From Catellatospora sp. TT07R-123 (GTDB taxonomy: Bacteria > Actinomycetota > Actinomycetes > Mycobacteriales > Micromonosporaceae), in NCBI RefSeq assembly GCF_018327705.1, contig NZ_BNEM01000002.1, positions 1,736,001 through 1,800,000 of the forward strand: a stretch of 64,000 nucleotides of DNA, read 5' to 3'. Below the pieces are notes generated by a model that worked only from the letters and a program-made list of their open reading frames with translations, was not told the DNA's origin and ran no database searches. Each line of letters starts with the position of its first letter. Within the stretch, counting starts at the first letter, position 1. This document shows, piece after piece, positions 40,448 to 47,770 of this stretch. Both the position numbers and the translations under genes were made by a program.

Positions 40448-41074
40448 TCAAGACGCGCTCAGGTCCTCGACGCCCTCGACTCCGGCTATCGCGGCCAGGT
40501 CCGCGGCAGGCAGGTCCAGCGCTTCGGCTACCTCCTGGACGATGACCGGGTGCGGGTTGCGCCATCCGCTGCGGAGCCCGGCGATGGTGGACATCGCACG
40601 GCCGGTCGCATGAGCCAGGTCCTTGACGGACAGGCCCCGGTTGTCCATGAATCGGTGGAGCAGTGCCCCGAAGGGGTGCCGCTCCGGGCTGCCCGCCTCG
40701 GCCAGTGCCGGTCCGATCACGACGCCTCCGACCTTGGCCTGGAAGCGCAGCAGCCGATCACCTTCGAAGCGCACCTGGCCGACGAACGCCGTAGCCGTGC
40801 CGTCGTCGGTGCCGACCGTGCCGGGCACCGAAACCTCGGTGAACCTGTTCCGCTGCCGAACGTGTTCACTGGGGAACTCGCGCGGAACGGCAGGTTCTAC
40901 CTGGGTGACCCGCCAGGCCGGGTTCCACCAGGGCAGTTCGCGCAGCAGGCCGTCGAAGAAGGGCGGCAGGACCGTGAGATCGACCTCCTGCCGACGCTCG
41001 ACGTCCAGGTATTGCGGCCAGTAGTTCAAGGCATTCAAGACGGCGGGCTCCAGCGTACGGCCGATGACGTCCAT
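40448..41074 (-). CDS. Protein with C-terminal XRE-type helix-turn-helix
   Basis: A 208-residue protein. Residues ~1-125 form an unrecognised domain (PPFFDGLLRELPWWNPAWRV, FVGQVRFEGDRLLRFQAKVG). Residues ~140-195 are a Cro/XRE helix-turn-helix (LSVKDLAHATGRAMSTIAGL, then PHPVIVQEVAEALDL). This order, with DNA-binding at the C-terminus, is unusual for XRE regulators. No ribosome site is visible; TAGCAT six bases before the ATG suggests a leaderless mRNA. A hairpin terminator separates it from the upstream stress protein gene. Confidence 0.75.
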   Translation of the reverse strand: MDVIGRTLEPAVLNALNYWPQYLDVERRQEVDLTVLPPFFDGLLRELPWWNPAWRVTQVEPAVPREFPSEHVRQRNRFTEVSVPGTVGTDDGTATAFVGQVRFEGDRLLRFQAKVGGVVIGPALAEAGSPERHPFGALLHRFMDNRGLSVKDLAHATGRAMSTIAGLRSGWRNPHPVIVQEVAEALDLPAADLAAIAGVEGVEDLSAS

Positions 41075-41095
41075 GGCCGGATGCTACGCAATCGG

Positions 41096-41124
41096 GTGGC
41101 TCCGCAGGAGCCCTGCGGAGCCAC
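41096..41124 (-). terminator. Hairpin terminator after the universal stress protein gene
   Basis: Perfect 12-base arms GTGGCTCCGCAG (41096-41107) and CTGCGGAGCCAC (41113-41124) with a five-base loop. It lies 30 bases beyond the minus-strand stop at 41154. Confidence 0.78.
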
Positions 41125-41153
41125 GCCTGGAGCGGCCTGGTCTCAGCCCTCGT

Positions 41154-42095
41154 TCACTGCTCCGTCGGGTGCATCACGGCGACCGGGCTGTGGCCGTGGT
41201 GGACCAGCGCGCCGCTGACCGAGCCGAGCAGCAGCCCGGCGAAACCGCCCCGGCCGCGGCAGCCCACCACGGACAGCACCGCGTCGCGCGACGCCTCGAC
41301 CAGCTCGTGCTCGGTGTTCAGCCCGCGCACCGCACGGGTCCGCACCTCCAGGTCCGGATGCGTGGCGGCCAGGTCGCACAGCGCGTCGCCGAGCAGCCGC
41401 TGCGCCAGCTCGGCGGCCGTGTGCTCGGCCGCGGCCTGCATCTGGTCGCTCGTGGTGCCGGCGTCGGCCATGAACCACGGCTCGGGCCAGTAGACGTGCA
41501 CGATAACCAGCGGCACCGCACGGCCGAGCGCCTCGTCGGCGGCGAACACGAGCGCGGCCCGCGCGGCGGCAGAACCATCGATCCCCACCAGCACCGGCCG
41601 GTCCAGGGCGGCAGGCGGCTGCTCGGGGCACGGCTCCCCGCCGTGGTCGGGCACGGGCGGGCGGACCACGACCACCGGGCTGTGGGCGTGCATGGCGACC
41701 TGCGCCGCCACCGAGCCGAGCAGCAGCTCGGCGAAGCCGCCCGCACCCCGGCAGCCGACCACGGTCACCGACGCGGTACGGGACTGCTCGATCAGCACGC
41801 TGGTCGGGCCGCCGCCGATCTGCCGGGTGGTCACCTCGACGAGGTCGGGGTGCTCCTTGCGCAGCGTCTCGGCGACGTCGGCGAGGCTGCGGTCGATCGC
41901 GTCCCGGGTGTCGGCGTCGTCGTAGTACGGCACGGCCAGCCCGGCGGTGCCGTAGCCGAACAGGGGGCTCAGATGGCCGTAGACGAGGTGTAGCGCGGCG
42001 CCGCGCCGTACGGCGAGGTCGGCGGCGAACGAGGCGGCGGCGATGCTGGACGGCGAGCCGTCCACTCCGGCGATGACCGGCCTGGCGGTGGTCAC
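41154..42095 (-). CDS. Universal stress protein, two tandem Usp domains
   Basis: A 313-residue protein made of two UspA folds (~1-148 and ~165-313). Each begins with the ATP-site strand ([30 protein letters not shown]) and ends with the nucleotide loop GxxGxGGFxxLLLGSVxxxL followed by HSPVVVV or HSPVAVM (for example [16 protein letters not shown]). This is the ATP-binding type seen in mycobacterial Rv1996/Rv2005c-like proteins. Two DosR-like palindromes upstream (42132-42145, 42235-42248) suggest induction by hypoxia or nitric oxide. It is monocistronic, with a terminator at 41096-41124. Confidence 0.92.
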   Translation of the reverse strand: MTTARPVIAGVDGSPSSIAAASFAADLAVRRGAALHLVYGHLSPLFGYGTAGLAVPYYDDADTRDAIDRSLADVAETLRKEHPDLVEVTTRQIGGGPTSVLIEQSRTASVTVVGCRGAGGFAELLLGSVAAQVAMHAHSPVVVVRPPVPDHGGEPCPEQPPAALDRPVLVGIDGSAAARAALVFAADEALGRAVPLVIVHVYWPEPWFMADAGTTSDQMQAAAEHTAAELAQRLLGDALCDLAATHPDLEVRTRAVRGLNTEHELVEASRDAVLSVVGCRGRGGFAGLLLGSVSGALVHHGHSPVAVMHPTEQ

Positions 42096-42131
42096 GGCGT
42101 GCTCCTGTTCAGGTCGGGTCGGTGCCGTCTC

Positions 42132-42145
42132 GGGCCTTGTGCCCT
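42132..42145. promoter_or_regulatory. DosR/DevR-like box, proximal
   Basis: GGGCCTTGTGCCCT resembles the DosR consensus core (GGGxCT...xGxCCC), with 9 of 12 informative positions matching. It is ~37 bases upstream of the stress protein start, a usual distance for class II activation. Confidence 0.45.
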
Positions 42146-42234
42146 GGCGGCCATACTCCGACTGTCCGCCCGGCGGTGGTCCGCGCGGCAGGGTCGGCGG
42201 TCCCGTCCTCCCGCGCCCCAGGTGCCGACCGGCA

Positions 42235-42248
42235 GGGACTTTGGTCCC
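42235..42248. promoter_or_regulatory. DosR/DevR-like box, distal
   Basis: GGGACTTTGGTCCC is a near-perfect match to the DosR palindrome core, ~140 bases upstream of the stress protein start. Paired boxes at these distances are typical of DosR-controlled genes in actinobacteria. Confidence 0.55.
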
Positions 42249-42316
42249 GCGTCAACGCAGTGGCCAGGTCTCACGCGGCGTACATCAGGGCCGTCGGCGC
42301 GACGTGGCTGGTGCGA

Positions 42317-42790
42317 TCAGGGCGCGACCGGCCGAACCTCGAAGGTCAGCGAATCCAGGTTCGGGCCGCCCGCGGCTGTGGTGGCGGTGGCCCGGACGGC
42401 GATCGGACCGGCGGAGACCGGGACCGTGAACGCCGTGACCTGCCAGACGTCCCAGCTGCCGGTGCTGGCGAAGGGGACGTTGTGCGCGACCAGCACCCCG
42501 TTGACGGTGATGTCCATCGGCCGGTTCGCCGCGGCGCCGTTGGCGTAGCGGAAGCCGAGGTACATCGAGCCGGGCAGCGACGTGCTCGTCGTGAACTGCA
42601 CGTATGAGCCGGAGATCGCGTCGTAGTCGACGAATCCCGTCCCGGTGTATCCGCTGTGGTCCGACGCCACGATCCCCCGGTGGATGGTGGCGTTCTCGGC
42701 CTGGAAGGCGATCGGGGCGCCCGCCGCACCGGTGACCGAAAGCAGCACGAACGCGGCGGGGACAGCTAGCACGAGTGACAATCGCCTCAT
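42317..42790 (-). CDS. Secreted CBM6/CBM35-only protein
   Basis: A 157-residue exported protein consisting of a signal peptide (RLSLVLAVPAAFVLLSVTGA) and one carbohydrate-binding module: IAFQAENATIHRG at the start (the EAE/QAEN type Ca site), DYDAISGSYVQF, LGFRYANGAAANRPMDITVN and LDSLTFEV at the end. No catalytic domain is present, so it may be a free-standing sugar-binding or lectin-like protein. The ATG at 42790 is seven bases from a good promoter (42797-42825) and lacks a ribosome site, so the mRNA is predicted leaderless. An upstream in-frame ATG at 42820 would overlap that promoter. Confidence 0.82.
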   Translation of the reverse strand: MRRLSLVLAVPAAFVLLSVTGAAGAPIAFQAENATIHRGIVASDHSGYTGTGFVDYDAISGSYVQFTTSTSLPGSMYLGFRYANGAAANRPMDITVNGVLVAHNVPFASTGSWDVWQVTAFTVPVSAGPIAVRATATTAAGGPNLDSLTFEVRPVAP

Positions 42791-42796
42791 GAACCC

Positions 42797-42825
42797 ATGT
42801 AATACATCGATGAACATCATGTCAA
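42797..42825 (-). promoter_or_regulatory. Promoter of the CBM-only protein with internal palindrome
   Basis: TTGACA (42825-42820) and TTACAT (42802-42797) are exactly 17 bases apart. The spacer region contains an imperfect inverted repeat centred on ATCGAT (about 42798-42820), a likely repressor site. The start codon is six bases after the -10 element. Confidence 0.65.
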
Positions 42826-42976
42826 GGAGTTGCTCCCCGCACCGACGGCGGGACCATCGCCGTGACCTGCCGACCGGCCGCCAGACGCCGGTGCCGGGTC
42901 CGGCACCGGCGGTCAGCGTCCTGCCCGAGGCCCTGAAAAGGCACAATGGGGATGAGCAGTCCGGGAGGTGGTGGGC

Positions 42977-44851
42977 ATGGGCTACCAGGAGGAATACCGC
43001 CGCAGCATCGAGCATCCGACCGGGTTCTGGGGCGACGCCGCGACCGCGATCGAGTGGTATCGCGCCCCCACGATCGTGCTGGACGACACCCGGCCGCCGT
43101 TCTACCGGTGGTTCCCCGACGGCACGATGAACACGTGCTTCAACGCCCTCGACCGGCACGTACGTGACGGCCGGGGCGACCAGGCGGCACTGGTGTACGA
43201 CAGCCCGGTCACCGGCACCGGCCAGACCCTGACCTACGCCGAGCTGCTCGACCAGGTCGCCCGGTTCGCCGGCGTCCTGCGCGGCCTGGGCGTCGGGCCC
43301 GGCGTCCGCGTGGTGATCTACATGCCGATGGTGCCGCAGGCGGTGGTCGCGATGCTCGCCTGCGCCCGGATCGGCGCCGTGCACTCCGTGGTGTTCGGCG
43401 GGTTCGCCGCCAACGAGCTCGCGCTGCGGATCGACGACGCCCAGCCCGCGGTGATCGTGTCGGCGTCCTGCGGCATCGAGGTCGACCGGGTGATCGAATA
43501 CAAGCCGATCCTGGACAGGGCGCTCGCGACATCCGCGCACACCCCTCGCGCCTGCGTGATCGTGCAGCGGCCGCAGGCCCCCGCCGAGTTGACCCCGGGC
43601 CGTGACATCGAGTGGTCGGCCGCCATGGCCGAGGCCGAGCCCGTCGGCTGCGTGCCGGTCGCGTCGACCGATCCGCTCTACATCCTGTACACCTCGGGCA
43701 CCACCGCCCGGCCGAAGGGCGTGGTCCGCGACAACGGCGGGCACGCGGTGGCGCTGCGGTGGAGCATGGAGTACGTCTACGACACCCATCCGGGCGAGGT
43801 GTTCTGGGCCGCCTCCGACATCGGCTGGGTGGTCGGCCACTCCTACATCGTGTACGGCCCGCTGATCACCGGCTGCACCACGGTCCTCTACGAGGGCAAA
43901 CCGGTCGGCACCCCCGATTCCGGCGCGTTCTGGCGGGTCGTGGCCGAGCACGGGGTCAAGGCCATGTTCACGGCACCGACGGCGCTGCGGGCGATCCGCC
44001 GCGACGACCCCGACGGCCTGCGGCTGAAGGCGGCGGACCTGTCCGGCCTGCGATACCTGTTCCTCGCCGGGGAACGCCTGGACCCGGAGACCTACGAGTG
44101 GGCGCGGCACCTGCTGGGCATACCCGTCGTCGACCACTGGTGGCAGACCGAGACGGGCTGGCCCGTGGCCGCGAACCTGATGGGCCTGCAACCGCGCGAA
44201 CCCCGGCCCGGCTCGGCGACCGTGCCGGTGCCGGGCTTCGACGTGCGCGTCGTCGACTCCCTCGGGCAGCCTGTGCCCGCGGGTGACGAAGGAGAGATCG
44301 TCATCCGGCTGCCGCTGCCGCCCGGGACGCTGCCGACGCTGTGGCGCGACGACGCCCGGTTCGTCGACTCGTACCTGTCCGCGCACATCGGCTGCTACCT
44401 GACCGGCGACGGCGGGCACTTCGACGCCGACGGCTACCTCTACGTCATGGGCCGGATCGACGACGTCATCAACGTCGCCGGGCACCGGCTGTCGACCGGC
44501 GCCATGGAACAGGTCGTCGCGAGCCACCCGGCCGTGGCCGAGTGCGCGGTCATCGGGGTGGACGACCAGCTCAAAGGCCAGGTGCCGAGGGCGTTCGTCG
44601 TGCTCAAATCCGGTGCCGAGGTCACCGCGGAGGCGCTGGCCCGCGACGTGGTCCAGCTGGTCCGGGACCAGATCGGCCCGATCGCGACGCTGTCGGCCGT
44701 CGACGTGGTGGCCGCGCTGCCCAAGACCCGCTCCGGCAAGATCCTGCGCAAGACGATGCGGGGCCTGGCCGCCGGGCGCGACGAGGCGCCGCCCTCCACC
44801 ATCGAGGACCCGGCGGTACTGGACGCGCTGCGCCCGCTGCTCGAACCCTGA
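42977..44851 (+). CDS. prpE: Propionyl-CoA synthetase-type AMP-forming ligase
   Basis: A 624-residue ACS-type ligase (propionate or other short acid + ATP + CoA to acyl-CoA). The start YQEEYRRSIEHPTGFWGDAA and RPPFYRWFPDGTMNTCFNAL are hallmarks of PrpE. The AMP-binding loop is YILYTSGTTARPKGV; the carboxylate-site motif is WWQTETGWP; the domain hinge is GYLYVMGRIDDVINVAGHRL; the catalytic Lys is in RSGKILRK near the C-terminus and could be acetyl-regulated. ATG at 42977 has GGGAGGTG ten bases upstream. A hairpin at 44861-44878 follows. It is not clearly linked to the redox operon after it. Confidence 0.9.
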   Translation: MGYQEEYRRSIEHPTGFWGDAATAIEWYRAPTIVLDDTRPPFYRWFPDGTMNTCFNALDRHVRDGRGDQAALVYDSPVTGTGQTLTYAELLDQVARFAGVLRGLGVGPGVRVVIYMPMVPQAVVAMLACARIGAVHSVVFGGFAANELALRIDDAQPAVIVSASCGIEVDRVIEYKPILDRALATSAHTPRACVIVQRPQAPAELTPGRDIEWSAAMAEAEPVGCVPVASTDPLYILYTSGTTARPKGVVRDNGGHAVALRWSMEYVYDTHPGEVFWAASDIGWVVGHSYIVYGPLITGCTTVLYEGKPVGTPDSGAFWRVVAEHGVKAMFTAPTALRAIRRDDPDGLRLKAADLSGLRYLFLAGERLDPETYEWARHLLGIPVVDHWWQTETGWPVAANLMGLQPREPRPGSATVPVPGFDVRVVDSLGQPVPAGDEGEIVIRLPLPPGTLPTLWRDDARFVDSYLSAHIGCYLTGDGGHFDADGYLYVMGRIDDVINVAGHRLSTGAMEQVVASHPAVAECAVIGVDDQLKGQVPRAFVVLKSGAEVTAEALARDVVQLVRDQIGPIATLSAVDVVAALPKTRSGKILRKTMRGLAAGRDEAPPSTIEDPAVLDALRPLLEP

Positions 44852-44860
44852 GCGGCCGCT

Positions 44861-44878
44861 CCCGCCCACGCGGGCGGG
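44861..44878 (+). terminator. Hairpin terminator after prpE
   Basis: Seven-base arms CCCGCCC and GGGCGGG with a four-base loop, nine bases after the stop codon. Confidence 0.6.
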
Positions 44879-44881
44879 CCG

Positions 44882-44906
44882 GTGGGAGCCCGGTCGATAC
44901 TCCCAC
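44882..44906. promoter_or_regulatory. Inverted repeat before the flavocytochrome operon
   Basis: Arms GTGGGAG (44882-44888) and CTCCCAC (44900-44906), 11 bases apart, lie ~75 bases before the GTG at 44980. The position suits an operator, but symmetry is short. Confidence 0.35.
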
Positions 44907-44979
44907 GGACCTCCCAGGAGGCTCCGAGATTCACGTTGCACGCTGGGCGGCGACCGATCCCGAGCCGGAGGAGGACGCC

Positions 44980-46389
44980 GTGGGCGCTCCCGTCACCGCG
45001 ATACCGCGGGCTGCCCTGGCGCCGGCCGCGCCGTGGCGGGCGCGGCGCTGGTGGGCCGACGCGGCCGGCTCGGCCGCGATCGCGTCGGTGCTCGTCGTCA
45101 CCGCGCTGTGGACCGCGCACGGCGGGATCCAGCAGCTCGACGCCACCGACGGCGGGCTGACCTCGCTGGGCCGCCTGGCCGGGCTGCTGTCGGCCGACCT
45201 GATGCTGCTCCAGGTGCTGATGATGGCGCGCATCCCCTGGGTCGAGCGCAGCTACGGCCAGGACGCGCTGGCCCGCCGCCACCGCTGGTTCGGCTTCGCG
45301 TCGTTCTGGCTGCTCGTGTTCCACCTGGTCGCGACCACCGCCGGGTACGCGGCCACCGGCGGCCTGGGCATCGTCGGTCAGCTCTGGGACCTGGTCGCCG
45401 ACTACCCCGGCATGCTGCTGGCGGCGGGCGGCACCGCGGCGATCGTGCTGGTGGTGGTCACGTCGGTGCGGGCCGCGCGGCGGGCGATGCGGTACGAGTC
45501 GTGGCACCTGCTCCACCTGTACGCCTACCTCGGCCTGGCCCTCGCGCTGCCGCACCAGCTGTGGACCGGCGCCGACTTCGTGGCCACCCCGTGGGCCCGC
45601 GCGTACTGGTGGACCCTCTACCTGGTCGCCGCCGCAGCGGTGCTGCTGTTCCGGGTCGGGCTGCCGCTGTGGCGCACCATGCGGCACCGGCTCGTCGTGG
45701 ACGCGGTCGTGCCCGAGTCCCCCGGCGTCGTGTCGGTGCACCTGCGCGGGCGCGACCTGCACCGGCTCCCGGCCCGCCCCGGACAGTTCCTCCTGTGGCG
45801 GTTCCTCGACGGCCCCGGCTGGACCAGGGCGAATCCATACTCGCTGTCGGCCGGTCCGCTGCCTGACCGGCTGCGGATCACCGTCAAGGACCTCGGCGAC
45901 GGCAGCGCCCGCCTGGCCCGGCTGCGACCGGGCACCCGCGTGGCCGTCGAGGGGCCGTACGGTGTCATGACCGGCACCGCCGACCCGGCCCGGCCGGTGC
46001 TGATGCTGGCCGCCGGGATCGGCGTCACCGTCATGCGGGCGCTGCTCGACGACCCCGACCTCGCGGGCCGCCACGTCACCCTGCTGCACCGCGTCCGCAC
46101 CCCCGGCGAGGCCGTGTTCGCCGCCGAACTGGCCGACCTGGCGGCACGGCGGCCGCTGTACGTCGCCACGCTGCCGGGACCACGGCCGCGGCACCCCTCG
46201 TTCCTGCCCGCCCACCTGGCCACCGGCGCCGACGCCGACGCCGACGTGCTGCGCCGGATGGTCCCGCACGTGCGCGACTGCGACGTCTACCTGTGCGGGC
46301 CGCAGCAGTGGATGCACGCCGCCCGCCGGGCCCTGGCCGCCGCGGGCACCCCCGCCGATCGCATCCACGCCGAGCAGTTCGCCTGGTGA
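44980..46389 (+). CDS. Ferric-reductase-like transmembrane flavocytochrome
   Basis: A 469-residue membrane electron-transfer protein. Six hydrophobic helices occupy ~25-240; two helices carry paired His likely to ligate heme (RRHRWFGFASFWLLVFHLVA and YESWHLLHLYAYLGLALALP, then H). The cytoplasmic half is an FAD/NAD(P) module: RLPARPGQFLLWRF and NPYSLSAGP for FAD, VLMLAAGIGVTVMRALL for the nucleotide Gly loop and DVYLCGPQQWMHAARRAL at the end. It should move electrons from NAD(P)H through FAD and heme to the outer face. Start GTG at 44980 has GGAGGAGG six bases upstream. It heads an operon with an FMN-binding protein and ApbE. Confidence 0.9.
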   Translation: MGAPVTAIPRAALAPAAPWRARRWWADAAGSAAIASVLVVTALWTAHGGIQQLDATDGGLTSLGRLAGLLSADLMLLQVLMMARIPWVERSYGQDALARRHRWFGFASFWLLVFHLVATTAGYAATGGLGIVGQLWDLVADYPGMLLAAGGTAAIVLVVVTSVRAARRAMRYESWHLLHLYAYLGLALALPHQLWTGADFVATPWARAYWWTLYLVAAAAVLLFRVGLPLWRTMRHRLVVDAVVPESPGVVSVHLRGRDLHRLPARPGQFLLWRFLDGPGWTRANPYSLSAGPLPDRLRITVKDLGDGSARLARLRPGTRVAVEGPYGVMTGTADPARPVLMLAAGIGVTVMRALLDDPDLAGRHVTLLHRVRTPGEAVFAAELADLAARRPLYVATLPGPRPRHPSFLPAHLATGADADADVLRRMVPHVRDCDVYLCGPQQWMHAARRALAAAGTPADRIHAEQFAW

Positions 46390-46415
46390 CGACCCCTCCG
46401 AACGGAAAGACAGCG

Positions 46416-46874
46416 ATGCGCAGAATCACGATGGCGGTCATGGGCACGATCGCGGCCGTCGTACTCATGCTGAGCTACCGCACCAGCCTGTCCGGGCCCC
46501 GCACGACGACGTCGGCGGTCACGGGCGCGGCACCCGGGGTCGTCGGCGACCCCGGCACCGGTACGGCCACCGGCCAGGGCCAGGGCGACGGCGCGGTGAC
46601 CGTCAACGGGTCGGTCGCGCAGACCCGCTGGGGGCCCGTGCAGGTCCAGGTGAAGATCGCGTCCGGGCGGATCACCGACGTCGTGGTACTGGCCAAGCCG
46701 GACGGCAACCACCGCGACGAGGAGATCAACGACCGCGCGCTGCCGCAGCTGCGCGCCCAGGTCATCGCGGCCCAGAGCGCCCGCATCGACGGGGTCAGCG
46801 GCGCCACCGTCACCACCGACGGCTACGTCGAGTCGCTCCAGGCCGCCCTCGACGCCGCCCACTTCAGCGCGTGA
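46416..46874 (+). CDS. FMN-binding domain protein, predicted covalently flavinylated
   Basis: A 152-residue protein anchored by one N-terminal helix (TMAVMGTIAAVVLMLS) with the rest outside the membrane. The FMN-binding domain carries the ApbE target motif DGVSGATVTTDGY; by the family rule (SGAT-x-T) the FMN would join Thr133 by a phosphoester. A low-complexity Thr/Gly linker (TGTATGQGQGDGA) precedes it. It sits between the flavocytochrome and ApbE genes, with the ApbE GTG overlapping its TGA. It is expected to accept electrons from the flavocytochrome and pass them to an extracellular or envelope acceptor. Confidence 0.9.
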   Translation: MRRITMAVMGTIAAVVLMLSYRTSLSGPRTTTSAVTGAAPGVVGDPGTGTATGQGQGDGAVTVNGSVAQTRWGPVQVQVKIASGRITDVVVLAKPDGNHRDEEINDRALPQLRAQVIAAQSARIDGVSGATVTTDGYVESLQAALDAAHFSA

Positions 46875-47626
46875 CCCGCCCCGGGCTGCGCCGCGTCGAG
46901 CAGATCATGGGTACGGCGATCAGCCTCGACATCGCCGGCGACCTGCCGCACGCCGACCGGCTCGCCGACGAGGCGTTCGCGTGGCTGCGCGAGGTCGACC
47001 TCAGGTTCAGCACGTACCGGTCCGACAGCGAGGTCAGCGCGCTGCGGGCCGGGGCGCTGCGGCGCGAGGACTGCTCGCCGGACCTGCGTCACGTGCTGGA
47101 CGAGTGCGCCAGGCTGTGGGAGGCGACCGACGGGTACTTCGACGCGTTCGCCGACGGCCGCTTCGACCCCTCGGGATACGTCAAGGGCTGGTCGGTCCAG
47201 GTCGCCTCCGACCGGCTGGCCGCGGCCGGGGCCGCCGACCACTGCCTCAACGCGGGCGGCGACATCTGCGTACGCGGCCGCCCGGCCCCGGACCGGCTGT
47301 GGCGCATCGGCGTGCTCGACCCGTGGCACCGCGACAGCCTGTCCTGGGTCCTGGAACTGACCGACGCCGCGGTCGCGACCTCGGGCGGCTACGAGCGCGG
47401 CGCGCACATCACCGACCCGCGCACCGGCCGCCCGGCCCGGGACCTGGCCTCCGTCACGGTCGTCGGCCCCGATCTGCGCACCGCCGACGCCTACGCGACC
47501 GCCGCGATGGCCATGGGCCACCGCGCGACCGCCTGGCTCGAACGGCTCGACGGTCACGAGTGGGCGGTGCTCACCGCCGACGGGCGGTCGTCGCAGTCTC
47601 GCGCCCTGCCGTCCGCCGAGCCCTGA
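46871..47626 (+). CDS. apbE: FAD:protein FMN transferase (ApbE)
   Basis: A 251-residue ApbE. The opening VEQIMGTAISLDI (MGT motif), FSTYRSDSEVSALRAG, DGRFDPSGYVKGWSV, NAGGDICVRG and AVATSGGYERGAHITDPRTG are all family hallmarks. The enzyme takes FMN from FAD and attaches it to Thr or Ser of exported FMN-binding proteins using Mg2+. No signal peptide is visible, so flavinylation may occur before export or by an atypical route; many actinobacterial ApbE proteins are similar. Start GTG overlaps the preceding TGA, so it is translationally coupled with its substrate. A strong terminator follows. Confidence 0.94.
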   Translation: MTRPGLRRVEQIMGTAISLDIAGDLPHADRLADEAFAWLREVDLRFSTYRSDSEVSALRAGALRREDCSPDLRHVLDECARLWEATDGYFDAFADGRFDPSGYVKGWSVQVASDRLAAAGAADHCLNAGGDICVRGRPAPDRLWRIGVLDPWHRDSLSWVLELTDAAVATSGGYERGAHITDPRTGRPARDLASVTVVGPDLRTADAYATAAMAMGHRATAWLERLDGHEWAVLTADGRSSQSRALPSAEP

Positions 47627-47709
47627 TCCCCCGTCCCGGCCCCTGATCCCGCCGTCCCGGCCGCGGTCGCGGCGGGACGTGGCCGTGCTCGGAGGGACGT
47701 GGCCGTGCT

Positions 47710-47752
47710 CCTGAGGACGTGGCCCGGCGCTGGGCCGGGCCACGTCCTCAGG
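47710..47752. terminator. Strong bidirectional hairpin terminator
   Basis: Arms of 19 bases (47710-47728 and 47734-47752, core GAGGACGTGGCCCGG) pair perfectly with a five-base loop. It lies between convergent genes ending at 47626 and 47771. Just before it, the 17-mer GGGACGTGGCCGTGCTC is repeated directly at 47674-47690 and 47694-47710. Confidence 0.85.
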
Positions 47753-47770
47753 CGGTGGCCGGAACGCCGG

